64,000 bases of DNA from Candidatus Gastranaerophilales bacterium. GTDB taxonomy: Bacteria > Cyanobacteriota > Vampirovibrionia > Gastranaerophilales > Gastranaerophilaceae. The stretch lies in contig CALVAR010000001.1 of NCBI GenBank assembly GCA_944325575.1, forward strand, positions 1 through 64,000, read 5' to 3'. Position 1 is the stretch's first letter, and every line of letters begins with the position of its first letter. The notes beneath the pieces are model-generated. The model searched no databases. It saw only the letters and a program-made list of their open reading frames with translations, and was not told the DNA's origin. The translations under genes were made by a program, and so were the position numbers. Positions 44,855-53,907 of this stretch are shown piece by piece.

Positions 44855-45286
44855 CTATTCAATCATTGCTATTCTTTTGGCGTGTCTGTCACCAAGGAAT
44901 TCTGACATAAGCCATATATCTACTATATCTTTGGCAAGTTCTTCGCCTACAATGCGTTCTCCAAGGCAGAGAATGTTGCTGTTGTTGTGTAATCTGGACA
45001 TCTTAGCAGAGCATGTATCTGATACTACAGCTGCTCTTATTCCTTTTATTTTATTTGCAGCTATAGACATACCTATACCGGTACCGCAGATAAGAATGCC
45101 TTTTTCATATTCAGCTGAAGCAACTTTATTTGCAACTTTTTTTGCTATAAGCGGATAATCGCAAGAATCTGTATTGTATGTCCCTGCGTCATATAAATCA
45201 TACCCTTTATTTGTCAGATATTCTGAGATTTTTGTTTTTAGACGATATCCTGCGTGGTCACTGCCTATTACAATTTTTATTGTCAT
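44855..45286 (-). CDS. rpiB: ribose-5-phosphate isomerase B
   Basis: 143 residues. SDHAGYRLK, the catalytic segment GILICGTGIGMSIAANKIKGIRAA, and NNSNILCLGERIVG are the RpiB/LacAB signatures. The Cys in ICGTG (proton acceptor) marks it as RpiB-like. It interconverts ribose-5-phosphate and ribulose-5-phosphate. It converges closely with the response-regulator gene. Confidence 0.95.
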   Translation of the reverse strand: MTIKIVIGSDHAGYRLKTKISEYLTNKGYDLYDAGTYNTDSCDYPLIAKKVANKVASAEYEKGILICGTGIGMSIAANKIKGIRAAVVSDTCSAKMSRLHNNSNILCLGERIVGEELAKDIVDIWLMSEFLGDRHAKRIAMIE

Positions 45287-45390
45287 ATTTTTCTCCGTTT
45301 ACTTAATAATAGCATATTTTTTGTAAATAAATGTTAACGATTTTGGTTTAAATACTAAAGTTTAGTTTATATTATGCCGATATTTATTAT

Positions 45391-45621
45391 GTGAAATTTA
45401 ATGGGATGTGCGAAGTGCTTAATAAGATTGTTGATGGTGTAAATGAACTTGAAGAATTGATGTGCGAGTATTCAGAAATGAACTCTTTCTTATTTGCGAA
45501 TAATAAGATTTTTATGATTGCAAGTAATTCTATCTATAATACGCCTGAATACAATCATCAGCCTTATACATTCAAATACGGTGATTATACATTATCTGAT
45601 TATATAAATAATTATGTATAA
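45391..45621 (+). CDS. small hypothetical protein (76 aa)
   Basis: The frame opens with GTG at 45391 (or ATG at 45406) and has no clear Shine-Dalgarno. It is acidic, with N-terminal helix EVLNKIVDGVNELEELMCEYSE and a Tyr-rich C-terminus (YNHQPYTFKYGDYTLSDY). No family recognised. Amino-acid usage resembles neighbouring real genes, which is the main support. Confidence 0.4.
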   Translation: MKFNGMCEVLNKIVDGVNELEELMCEYSEMNSFLFANNKIFMIASNSIYNTPEYNHQPYTFKYGDYTLSDYINNYV

Positions 45622-45638
45622 GTTTTACCCCTAAGACC

Positions 45639-46169
45639 TTATTTCCCAACCAAAAAACTCTTTATTTCTTTTGCAAGCTTGATTGATTCTGCTTGCAAAT
45701 TTTCATATGTAGAGTCATTTGAGATAACATAATCCCAGTCCTTTATATTATCAAGATCAATTTCTGTTACGTCATTTTCTCCTACAAGGTTGCCTCTGGC
45801 ACTTCTTGTCTCTCTTGATGCTTCAACTCTTATTGTGTAGGCATTTGCCTGTTTAAAATATTCCAGCTCTCTTTTAACTCGAACATCCGGAACAATTATG
45901 TTACCTGGCATTTTTATAACTTTTTTTATCCAGTAATCTTTGTCTTCACTTCTTCTTTTATTACCTAAATTTATTAAATCCTGTCTGTAAAGGTGTTTAT
46001 TTTTTTCTATTTCTTCAAATGGAATTCCTGTTTTTTCCGAATATTCTATCTTTATTGCATCGCCTAAACCTATTCTTTTAAAATCTGTTAAGTTTTCTAA
46101 CAAAATTTTTGCGACTGTATCCTTGCCGCTGTACTGTTTTCCGGAAAGTATTATAATTTTGTCTGCCAT
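45639..46169 (-). CDS. P-loop nucleotide/phospho-acceptor kinase-like protein (176 aa)
   Basis: I start at 46169 (MADKIIILSGKQYSGKDTVA) because GGGAG lies about ten bases upstream; the longer frame adds no plausible domain. Walker A G10-K-Q-Y-S-G-K-D-T18 and a later VPDVRVKRELEYFKQ (LID/Walker-B-like region, about 92-107) match dNMP-kinase/dephospho-CoA-kinase-like P-loop kinases. The specific substrate is not clear from sequence. Confidence 0.8.
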   Translation of the reverse strand: MADKIIILSGKQYSGKDTVAKILLENLTDFKRIGLGDAIKIEYSEKTGIPFEEIEKNKHLYRQDLINLGNKRRSEDKDYWIKKVIKMPGNIIVPDVRVKRELEYFKQANAYTIRVEASRETRSARGNLVGENDVTEIDLDNIKDWDYVISNDSTYENLQAESIKLAKEIKSFLVGK

Positions 46170-46270
46170 TTTTAGCAATTCTCCCACTTGAAATGTTTTA
46201 TTTATGATGTATATTATTATACACCAAAGTGTTTCCACTGTTAAAAAGTTCTAGAATTGGGCTACATTAA

Positions 46271-46459
46271 ATGAAAATCAACAATATTGACGTAAGTTTC
46301 CGCTTACGAAGCTTGTTACCTCGAAATAACGCAGAAAATTATGTAAGAGCAAAGCAGAAATATGCTGATGCTGAGTACATTGTACAGATGAAGGACTCTA
46401 TAAACAGTTCTTCTGCATCAAGATCTAATCAAGTGTTGAGAGATCTTGGACTGTTTTAA
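46271..46459 (+). CDS. small lineage-type protein with SFRL motif (62 aa)
   Basis: MKINNIDVSFRLRS begins the protein (SFRL at 9-12), the same start pattern as MKISAVSFRH at 37080. Most of it is a single predicted helix (ENYVRAKQKYADAEYIVQMK). Its 3' end overlaps the convergent recG by 35 bases. Short and without clear ribosome binding site, so the call rests mainly on the shared motif. Confidence 0.5.
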   Translation: MKINNIDVSFRLRSLLPRNNAENYVRAKQKYADAEYIVQMKDSINSSSASRSNQVLRDLGLF

Positions 46460-48833
46460 ATTTTTCCTGCAGCTCTTCTGATAGAGCTTTGCTTATTTTA
46501 TTTTGTTCTGTATTGTTGACTAAATCAAACGCTTCTTTGCGTGCTTTTTCTAGGATTTTTGTGTCCCTGATTATATCAGCAAGTGCAAAGTTAACCATAC
46601 CGCTTTGTCTGGTACCGAGAAATTCTCCGGGGCCTCTCAGCTCTAAATCTTTTTCCGAGATGATAAAACCGTTGTTTGTCTGCTCCATTATCTGAAGTCT
46701 TTCCATTGTTGTCTGGCTTGAATTGGCAGGGACAAGTATGCAGTATGATTGCAAATCTGAGCGCCCCACACGTCCCCTGAGCTGGTGCAGCTGAGATAAG
46801 CCGAATCTTTCCGCATTTTCTATCATCATTACCGTAGAATTTGGCACATCAACGCCTACTTCTACTACTGTTGTGCTTACAAGTATGTCGTATTCTTTAT
46901 TTTTGAATTTTTCCATTACCTCATCTTTTTCGGTGTTGGAAAGTTTGCCGTGCAGCAATCCAATTTTTAAATCCGGGAATATTTCATTTTGTATCCTTTG
47001 CGCTTCTTTTGTAGCTGCTTTTGCTGATAAAGTCTCGCTTTCATCTATCAGCGGATAAACTATGTAGCATTGATGTCCGTTTGCTATTTCGGAGGCTAGC
47101 ATTTTGTATGCCTGATTTCTTTGAGACGGCTTTATCACAAATGTTTTTATAGGTTTTCTGTTTGCGGGCATTTCATCTATAACGGAAAAATCCAGGTCTC
47201 CCTGCGTAGTCAGTGCAAGCGTTCTCGGAATTGGTGTGGCAGTCATAGTCAATACCTGAGGATTTATGCCTTTTGTCATAAGTTGTGAGCGTTGTTTTAC
47301 CCCGAACCTGTGCTGTTCGTCTATGACAATTGCTCCCAGATTATTAAATTCAATGTTGTCTTGAATCAGAGCATGGGTTCCAATTGCAATATTAATTTGA
47401 CCGTTTTTAAGGTCGGTCTCGAGCTTTTTACGGACTTTTGTACTGTTTGTACCTGTAAACAATCCTACACTCAGCCCGAATGGCGTGAGCCAGCGTATAA
47501 AATTGTTAAAATGCTGCTGCGCTAATATCTCTGTAGGCGCCATTAAAACTCCCTGATAACCGTTTTCTACCGCTGATAATAGCATAGTGCAGGCTACAAC
47601 TGTTTTCCCGCTGCCGACATCACCCTGCAGCAGTCTTTGCATCGGAATATCCGAAGCTATATCCTTTAAAATTTCTTTGATTGCTTTGTCCTGTGCATTT
47701 GTCAATTTAAACGGAAGTGAGTTTATAAACTTGCTGACGAGACCGTCTTTTTTTATCTTTAGCGGCAATGCTTTTATTCTTTGTTGATTTTCTTCTCGCA
47801 TCATTGCAAGCTTAAGCTGCAGCAGGAAAAATTCTTCAAAAACAAGTGTGTATCTGGCTTTTTCAAGTGATTCTTCATTTTCAGGAAAATGTATTTGCCT
47901 TATGGCAATACGTCTGTCAAGAAGATTGTTCCTTTGCATAATATCCTGAGGTATGACGTTTGTTATTACTTCTTCATATTGTTCAATTGCATTGTATATC
48001 GCACGTCTTAGTGTCTTTATGCTCAAACCTTCTACAAGCTGATAAACAGGTACTATTCTTGCTATATTTAGATTTGTCTTACCTTCAAAATCTCCTGATA
48101 AAACCTGAAATTCAGGCTTGTCTATTGTATAAATCCCTGAATATTTATCTATCTTAGCCTTGCCGGAAATGATAATATTTGACCCTTTAATGAATTGCGA
48201 TTTATATCGTTCCAGCATAAAGCGGTTTGCTTTTGCGTAGAAAAAGTTAATTTTAATTATGCCTGTTTCATCCGCAATAGTTACTGATATAATCCCGAGA
48301 TTGTTTTTTGAATTGTAGGCGCTTATTGATTTTATTGTACCGATAATAGTTGCATCTGTGCCTTCTTTTAAATCTTTTATAAAACTTCTTGTTGAATAGT
48401 CAATATGGCGTTTAGGAAAGTAAAATAGCAGATCTCTTGCAGTATAGATGCCGAGTCTGTTTAAAAGATGACCTATTCTGGGACCCACTCCTTTTACGTA
48501 CATAACATCAGTTTCTTCGGGTTTCTTTTTTATTGTTGAAAGGTCTGTTTTTTTAACTTCACCCTGGGGATTGATTTCTTCTCTTATTGTTTTTACAAGC
48601 CGTTGAATAGCCTTTTTTCTAATAGTCATTGTCGACATTGAATAGGTTTCGAATTCTTTTATAAGAAGTATCCATTTGGGATTCTTTTTTGATTTTTTAT
48701 ATAATTTATGCAGCTGTTTCAATATAAAGCCGGAAAAATTATCTTCTTTTCCCCTGATGTCTATATATAAATTTTTTTGTTCAACTTCTATGGCCTGCCT
48801 TAGCTGCTTTATCAGTTCTGTATCTTCTATCAT
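46425..48833 (-). CDS. recG: ATP-dependent DNA helicase RecG
   Basis: 802 residues. RecG remodels stalled forks and Holliday junctions. GDVGSGKT (Walker A, about 395-402), VIDEQHRFGV (Walker B) and the C-terminal QLRGRVGRSDLQSYCIL helicase motif VI are present, plus the wedge OB-fold domain (DATIIGTIKSISAYN...). The first 110 residues are an extension as in cyanobacterial RecG proteins. The start overlaps the upstream cyclase gene stop by four bases (ATGA), so the genes are coupled. Confidence 0.97.
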   Translation of the reverse strand: MIEDTELIKQLRQAIEVEQKNLYIDIRGKEDNFSGFILKQLHKLYKKSKKNPKWILLIKEFETYSMSTMTIRKKAIQRLVKTIREEINPQGEVKKTDLSTIKKKPEETDVMYVKGVGPRIGHLLNRLGIYTARDLLFYFPKRHIDYSTRSFIKDLKEGTDATIIGTIKSISAYNSKNNLGIISVTIADETGIIKINFFYAKANRFMLERYKSQFIKGSNIIISGKAKIDKYSGIYTIDKPEFQVLSGDFEGKTNLNIARIVPVYQLVEGLSIKTLRRAIYNAIEQYEEVITNVIPQDIMQRNNLLDRRIAIRQIHFPENEESLEKARYTLVFEEFFLLQLKLAMMREENQQRIKALPLKIKKDGLVSKFINSLPFKLTNAQDKAIKEILKDIASDIPMQRLLQGDVGSGKTVVACTMLLSAVENGYQGVLMAPTEILAQQHFNNFIRWLTPFGLSVGLFTGTNSTKVRKKLETDLKNGQINIAIGTHALIQDNIEFNNLGAIVIDEQHRFGVKQRSQLMTKGINPQVLTMTATPIPRTLALTTQGDLDFSVIDEMPANRKPIKTFVIKPSQRNQAYKMLASEIANGHQCYIVYPLIDESETLSAKAATKEAQRIQNEIFPDLKIGLLHGKLSNTEKDEVMEKFKNKEYDILVSTTVVEVGVDVPNSTVMMIENAERFGLSQLHQLRGRVGRSDLQSYCILVPANSSQTTMERLQIMEQTNNGFIISEKDLELRGPGEFLGTRQSGMVNFALADIIRDTKILEKARKEAFDLVNNTEQNKISKALSEELQEKFKTVQDLSTLD

Positions 48834-49921
48834 TCTTCCGTAATTCTTAAAACTTCATAGATATTGATTTTATTGGCTTTCCCTTTAATATATACTTCTC
48901 TGATTTTTATAACATCTACTATTTGGGATATTTTGTTATAAGTATTTTCGCTTATCAGTACGTGTGTTTTGTATATTTTATTATAGTCTTCAATTCTGCT
49001 TGCTATGTTAACGGTGTCGCCTATTACAGTGTATTCAAAACGGTTCTTTGTTCCGACATTACCAATAAATGCTTCACCTGTGTTTATCCCTACTCCTATA
49101 TCAATTTTAGGCTTGCCTTCTTCTATCCAGCGTTGTTTAATCTGTTTTACTTTTTTTCTGAGTTCATAGGCACATTTTACAGCATTTTTTGCGTGGTTTT
49201 TATCCTGTTCGGGATCTCCGAAAACGACAAGCACAGCATCACCTATAAACTTATTAATTACACCGTTATATTTGTTTATTATGGGTTCGAGTTCAGAAAA
49301 ATATTCATTTAAAAGCTGTGAAACTTCTTCTGCTTTTCTTGTTTCTGAAAGAGAAGTAAAACCTCTTATATCTGCAAACATGACGGTTATTTCCGCTCTT
49401 TTCCCACCAAGACCGACATCAGCAGTGTTCTTTAGTATTTTATTTTTTATGTCTTTTGATATGTATTTCCCGAGAACCGTTTCTATTTTCTTGTTTACAT
49501 TTTCTTTGAATGTCTTTATATAAAAGTTTGCAAAGTATTTTGAAATTATCAAAGAAAGAAATACTGCCGTTATATTGATAAATACAAAGTGGTTGAGTGC
49601 TGTTTTATATGCCGCAAAATATGCAATTATAAAGAAAATACTGAATAAAATTGACTGCAAACCGCTAAAATATACGTAGATTATAAGAAATACCAGCGAC
49701 ATTCCAAGTGTTATACTTAGTCTTTGCGGTTCTGTCAGGATTCTTATTTGTTCTGCTTTGATTGATTTATTAATTATTGCGGTATTACTCGTATGATATT
49801 TTTGTTCAATAAACAGAGTATCTATTTTGTTATCAATATATTTGTAGCACAGATTGTTCAGTGTAAATATAACGCTGATAAATGACATTATGAACAATAA
49901 TACCAAACTTTTTTTATTCAT
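48830..49921 (-). CDS. membrane-anchored adenylate cyclase, class III
   Basis: 363 residues. TM1 at about 7-24, a short extracytoplasmic loop (25-68), then three helices (about 70-88, 90-107, 112-130), an arrangement like the end of a CHASE2 cyclase with the sensor trimmed. The catalytic domain has metal-binding D184 (VMFADIRGFTS) and D228 (FIGDAVLVVFG), substrate-specifying K224 (NKFIGD) and VIGDTVNIASRIE with the Asp and Asn/Arg residues. Lys plus Asp point to ATP as substrate. It is coupled to recG and lies in a run that includes flagellar chaperones. Confidence 0.92.
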   Translation of the reverse strand: MNKKSLVLLFIMSFISVIFTLNNLCYKYIDNKIDTLFIEQKYHTSNTAIINKSIKAEQIRILTEPQRLSITLGMSLVFLIIYVYFSGLQSILFSIFFIIAYFAAYKTALNHFVFINITAVFLSLIISKYFANFYIKTFKENVNKKIETVLGKYISKDIKNKILKNTADVGLGGKRAEITVMFADIRGFTSLSETRKAEEVSQLLNEYFSELEPIINKYNGVINKFIGDAVLVVFGDPEQDKNHAKNAVKCAYELRKKVKQIKQRWIEEGKPKIDIGVGINTGEAFIGNVGTKNRFEYTVIGDTVNIASRIEDYNKIYKTHVLISENTYNKISQIVDVIKIREVYIKGKANKINIYEVLRITEE

Positions 49922-49934
49922 ATACTAATTTTAC

Positions 49935-50846
49935 TTATATATGAATATTTTGGCAACAAACGCAGTTACAGTCAGCAGGTTCTATATGAATAGTGACTTT
50001 TGTGTTGCCGAGTTTATTCTCTATTTCATTTTCCAGTTTATCGCACAGATTATGTGCGTCTCTTATCTTCATATTCCCGTCTACATACAGGGCGATAACT
50101 ATATCTTTGTCTTTTCCGGATTTTCTTGTCTTTATTTCTTTTATGCCGGATATTTCATTTTCTAAGTGATTTTTCAATATTATTTTAATTTTTTCAATGT
50201 CTTCTTCCGGTAATGACCCGTCCAATATATCGTTCATAGCTTCTTTACATATTTTGTATCCGGTATGCATTATTATCATTGCTACTATTACTGCTATTAC
50301 TGAATCTATTATATGTAAACCGGTGTAATAAATTATTATTAATCCTATAAATACAGTAAGGGACGAAAAGATGTCCGTTCTCAGATGTTGTGCGTCGGAA
50401 TAGAGCGCTATAGAGTCGGTTTTCTTTGCCACATACATTAAATATGAACTTACGGCAACATTGGTGATTACAGATATTAGCATAACTGCAATGCCGAGCA
50501 TTGAATTAGAAAAAGGTTCTATTTCTCCCGTCAATTTCTTTGATGCTTCAAAAATGATATACATTGCAGCCAGTATAATCAAGCAGCCTTCTATAAAACC
50601 TGCAACATCCTCATATTTTCCGTGGCCGAACTGGTGATCTCTGTCAGCAGGTGATTCTGACTTGTGTACAGCAAAAAATGTTATAACAGATGCCAGAAAA
50701 TCACTTCCCGAGTGGATGGCTTCTGATATAATACTGACGCTTCCAGAAATAAAACCTGTAATCAGTTTAATTACAATTAGTGTTAGATTTGACAGGACGG
50801 AAACGGACGCTGCAAATTTTTTATTTTCATAAAAGTTTGTTATCAT
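49935..50846 (-). CDS. cation diffusion facilitator (metal efflux) transporter
   Basis: 303 residues with six predicted membrane helices between about 14 and 205. The metal site is formed by HSGSD (about 46-50, TM2) and SDAQHLRTD (about 149-157, TM5), and a cytoplasmic domain follows. GHGKYEDVAGFIEG is the CDF signature. The C-terminus ends CNCVCCQNIHI, a Cys-rich tail that could bind metal and is unusual. The start overlaps the stop of the FliT-like gene by four bases, so the transporter is translationally coupled to flagellar chaperones. Confidence 0.94.
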   Translation of the reverse strand: MITNFYENKKFAASVSVLSNLTLIVIKLITGFISGSVSIISEAIHSGSDFLASVITFFAVHKSESPADRDHQFGHGKYEDVAGFIEGCLIILAAMYIIFEASKKLTGEIEPFSNSMLGIAVMLISVITNVAVSSYLMYVAKKTDSIALYSDAQHLRTDIFSSLTVFIGLIIIYYTGLHIIDSVIAVIVAMIIMHTGYKICKEAMNDILDGSLPEEDIEKIKIILKNHLENEISGIKEIKTRKSGKDKDIVIALYVDGNMKIRDAHNLCDKLENEIENKLGNTKVTIHIEPADCNCVCCQNIHI

Positions 50847-51211
50847 TGTCTGTAATCCAGAATATTGCCCTGTTTTAATTCTGTATTTGAATACGCACTG
50901 ATAAGTTTTGTATTTTTAGCAGCTTTGGACAATTCTTTTTTTATATTTTCTCGTACATCCGTAAGTGCAACGATATTAGCCTGCTCTTGTTTTTGTATTT
51001 TTAAGCAGATTTCTTCGAGTTTAGATGTATCCTCGCCGTTAGCAGTAACCCTTTCTAAAAGTTTACCAGCTTCTTTAAAAAGCTGTTCTTTTTTGTTTAA
51101 AAATGTAATCAGCTCAGTATAAATTTTACGATCAATTAACTGGGCTATTTGTACTGACACTTCATAAATCTTTTTATATGTTAATTCAAGATTATCTAAA
51201 TCACTGCTCAT
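50843..51211 (-). CDS. FliT/FlgN-like flagellar chaperone
   Basis: 122 residues, all-helical and charged, beginning LDNLELTYKKIYEVSVQIAQLIDRK with a central FLNKKEQLFKEAGKLLERV and a long C-terminal helix. Size, helical content and position three bases after fliS fit FliT (FliD chaperone) or FlgN (FlgK/FlgL chaperone). The family identity is inferred from context and style; sequence identity is weak by eye. It is translationally coupled to the CDF gene. Confidence 0.7.
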   Translation of the reverse strand: MSSDLDNLELTYKKIYEVSVQIAQLIDRKIYTELITFLNKKEQLFKEAGKLLERVTANGEDTSKLEEICLKIQKQEQANIVALTDVRENIKKELSKAAKNTKLISAYSNTELKQGNILDYRQ

Positions 51212-51213
51212 AT

Positions 51214-51723
51214 TTAAATATACTCTCCGATATTGTCCTCGTCATCATCTTCGTCGTCATCGTCATCGTCATCATCTTGATAAACTTTTGTACTTGATGA
51301 AGAGTTATATTTATCCATATCAGTTTCTGTCAGAGAATTTCCTTCTGCCTTGAATTTTTTTACAGCCTCTCTCCAGGTGTCACGTAATTCTGTCATATGT
51401 TTTATAACAACATCGAGTGCTGCTTCATCTTTTTTCATATTTGCTTTGACAAGTTGTCTGTTCATAAATTCATATAATGCAAAGAGATTTTTAGCAAAAT
51501 CACCGCCTGTTTCCAGATCCAGACTTGTCTCAAATTCAGTAATAATATTTTGAACTCTTACTAAATTATTATGTATTTTTTCAATATTTTTCTCTGCAAA
51601 TCCGGCTTTTGCCTGATGCAAAAATCGTACAGCACCATCATACAACATCAAGAGGATCTGTTCTTTTGGTGTTGTTTCAATTTGCGTTTTTTTGTATTGT
51701 TTTAGATATGGATTCATCGGCAT
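51214..51723 (-). CDS. fliS: flagellar export chaperone FliS with long acidic tail
   Basis: 169 residues, against about 125-135 for most FliS. MNPYLKQYKKTQIETTPKEQILLMLYDGAVRFLHQA is the FliS signature (YKKTQIETTP-x-x-x-I/L-x-x-M/L-L-Y-D-G-A). FliS binds unfolded flagellin for export. Residues about 147-163 are an almost pure Asp/Glu run. The DNA there is a (GAT/GAC)n-type triplet repeat (51236-51280), prone to length change. It is directly upstream of the FliT-like gene. Confidence 0.95.
   Translation of the reverse strand: MPMNPYLKQYKKTQIETTPKEQILLMLYDGAVRFLHQAKAGFAEKNIEKIHNNLVRVQNIITEFETSLDLETGGDFAKNLFALYEFMNRQLVKANMKKDEAALDVVIKHMTELRDTWREAVKKFKAEGNSLTETDMDKYNSSSSTKVYQDDDDDDDDEDDDEDNIGEYI
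51236..51280 (-). repeat. triplet repeat encoding the FliS acidic tail
   Basis: Consecutive TCA/TCG/TCT-type triplets on the plus strand, encoding Asp and Glu on the minus strand. It is a simple-sequence tract liable to slipped-strand length change. Confidence 0.7.
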
Positions 51724-51807
51724 AAGGCTAACTCTTTCAATATAAATTTAGCATAATACAAAAGAGAAGTCTACAAAATCCGTGGCAAATAGTTTGAATA
51801 TATTAGA

Positions 51808-53883
51808 TTACATCTGTTTTAATTCTGCAAGATTAGGATCCAGTAATCTTCTTCCTACGTTATCAAATTGTATTGAACAAAGAGTTCTTTTGCCGTAGTT
51901 AAAGAGTTCTTCCACAACTCCGCGTCCGTATTTTTCGTGATAGACTATATTTCCTTCTGAAATTTTGATTGAGTCGTCGTGACTTGTCTCTTCCGGCTCT
52001 GCACTATATACAGGTACCCCCGAAGGAGATGCATCCGTATTGACGGTTTCTGTTGTGTTTACCTCTGTAATAAAGTCATCTGCATCGGGTAATTCAGGAA
52101 GATCTTCAGAAAGAGCCAAGTCATTCAAGTCATTGTCTAATTGCAGACCATCCTCTTGATTGTTATTGAGTATTTCATCTTCCGGCGGATCTTCAAGCTG
52201 CAGAAGCTCTGATGTTTCGTCGCCGGTTTCTGAAATTTCCGGTTCTTGTGCCTGTACATTTATGTCATCAAGCAATTCCAGGTCAGATTCTGACAATGTA
52301 TTTTCTATATCAGATTCTGTTGGTTCCTGTTGTATCGGTGTAGATTCTGTTTCCTCAGGCTGTGGCTGTGTTTCCTGCTGCGTATTTGCAAAAAACATTT
52401 CATCTACATCTTTTGCTATTTCATTTTCCAATGATTCATCAAAAATATTCTTGATTTCATTAGGTTCTTCTTCAAGATTGTCAATTTCTTCAAGCGGCAG
52501 GAGTTCTTCACCGGCATCGAGAAGCTCTATTTCTTCAGTTTGAGGAATATCTTCTACGGTAACTGCTTCCGGTTCCGTAATAATTGTCTCATTTTCTTCT
52601 TGCTGGAGAGGCAGTACTTCAGATTGAACAGTATTCATTTCTTCTTGTTTTGGTATATTTTCATACACTTCTATATTTTCCGGAATATCTTTTATTATAA
52701 GAGGTGTATAATATGTTCCCTCTCCTGAGACAATAAATTCTTTTTGTGAAAGTTTTGTTAAAAATGAATTATATGTAGCAAAAGATTTCTGCTGCTCAAG
52801 AGGTCTAAACAGAATGAGATTCTTTGCAAAAGATTTTAATTGCTGGGCAAAAATACAGTCATATGACGATGAAAGTATGGGTTTGATATTTGTGGTTTTA
52901 TAAATTTTATTTAAAATATCTTTATCGGTATTTTCGTCATTTACCTGCATAATAAAGTAATAATTGTCTGATAAATTATTTATTATAAAGTCAGTAGTTT
53001 CTTTTTGCCAGTTTGAACTTGCTTTTGAAACATTTAAGACAGTAATTGTATTATTTTCTACAGATTCATTCAGTGCGTTTATTTCTTCATCTTTTGACGC
53101 AAATATACCAAATTGTTTATATTTAAGCAGTTTGTTTCTTAAAAGTATTACACCTACTGATTTGTCGGATTCATATACACTGTTTACTACATCTATTAAC
53201 GTATCAAAAGGTATGTAACCGGAATCAAGTGTACCTATATAATCCTGAATTTCCAACAGTATGTCCTGAACTATAGCCTTCTGTTCTACAGTCAGTCCTG
53301 TCAGGTCGTTTTCATATATGTAATTTAGTGTTTCAACTCCTATTGGCAGCTTAAATTCTTTGCCTAGTTCGAGTATATTGGCATTTTGGTATGTTGAAAG
53401 ATTATTAAAATCCAGCAAAAGAGTTTTTTGTCCGTTGCTGTAATTGCTTTCAAGAATTTTTGATAATATTGACTGCGAGTTTTCAGCAACGTCAGATTGT
53501 ATATAAAGAAAATTGTCTAATATTGATGCATTAAGGTCTAGATGAATATTGGAAGTATTTGATAATTCACCAATATTGATAGTTTGGGAACTGTTTGAAA
53601 AAATGTTTTTCAAAATTTGTTCATCTGTTTTTGATATATTTGCGTCCAAAGATGGTACATAACCGCTGTATGCTGTAAAAGTACCTGACTCATTTATATC
53701 AAGTGAAAATTTTAAAATAGCGCAATTTGTGTCATTTTTACTTGTAGATTCAATTGAAATGACTTGAGACAGCAATTTTTTATTACCGTCATCAACTGTC
53801 AAAAAGTCTGAAATGACCAGCTGATTTGCAGCAGGTTCATAGTATAATTTTGCCAAACTGTTTTTTATTTCAACTAATTTCAT
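51808..53883 (-). CDS. large protein with acidic middle and Tudor/CarD-like C-terminus (691 aa)
   Basis: Residues 1-400 form a beta- and alpha-rich region with repeated SNSSQTI/LNAS type strands and a C-terminal part, KNLILFRPLEQQKSFATYNSFLTKL, resembling the end of a HerA/VirB4-type ATPase domain but lacking a Walker A motif. Residues about 420-620 are dominated by Glu/Asp/Gln/Pro and probably disordered. Residues about 641-691 (GNIVYHEKYGRGVVEELFNY ... IQFDNVGRRLLDPNLAEL) match the small Tudor-like fold of UvrD/PcrA and CarD C-termini that bind RNA polymerase or nucleic acid. Unknown protein; a degenerate P-loop ATPase is one possibility. Confidence 0.7.
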   Translation of the reverse strand: MKLVEIKNSLAKLYYEPAANQLVISDFLTVDDGNKKLLSQVISIESTSKNDTNCAILKFSLDINESGTFTAYSGYVPSLDANISKTDEQILKNIFSNSSQTINIGELSNTSNIHLDLNASILDNFLYIQSDVAENSQSILSKILESNYSNGQKTLLLDFNNLSTYQNANILELGKEFKLPIGVETLNYIYENDLTGLTVEQKAIVQDILLEIQDYIGTLDSGYIPFDTLIDVVNSVYESDKSVGVILLRNKLLKYKQFGIFASKDEEINALNESVENNTITVLNVSKASSNWQKETTDFIINNLSDNYYFIMQVNDENTDKDILNKIYKTTNIKPILSSSYDCIFAQQLKSFAKNLILFRPLEQQKSFATYNSFLTKLSQKEFIVSGEGTYYTPLIIKDIPENIEVYENIPKQEEMNTVQSEVLPLQQEENETIITEPEAVTVEDIPQTEEIELLDAGEELLPLEEIDNLEEEPNEIKNIFDESLENEIAKDVDEMFFANTQQETQPQPEETESTPIQQEPTESDIENTLSESDLELLDDINVQAQEPEISETGDETSELLQLEDPPEDEILNNNQEDGLQLDNDLNDLALSEDLPELPDADDFITEVNTTETVNTDASPSGVPVYSAEPEETSHDDSIKISEGNIVYHEKYGRGVVEELFNYGKRTLCSIQFDNVGRRLLDPNLAELKQM

Positions 53884-53907
53884 TTTATACCGATTACTAT
53901 CCGTAAA

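Noticed and set aside
52160-52543. 127-codon plus-strand Ser/Cys-rich frame
   Set aside because: It is the antisense of the acidic linker of the 691-aa protein; Ser runs are the mirror of Glu/Asp codons.
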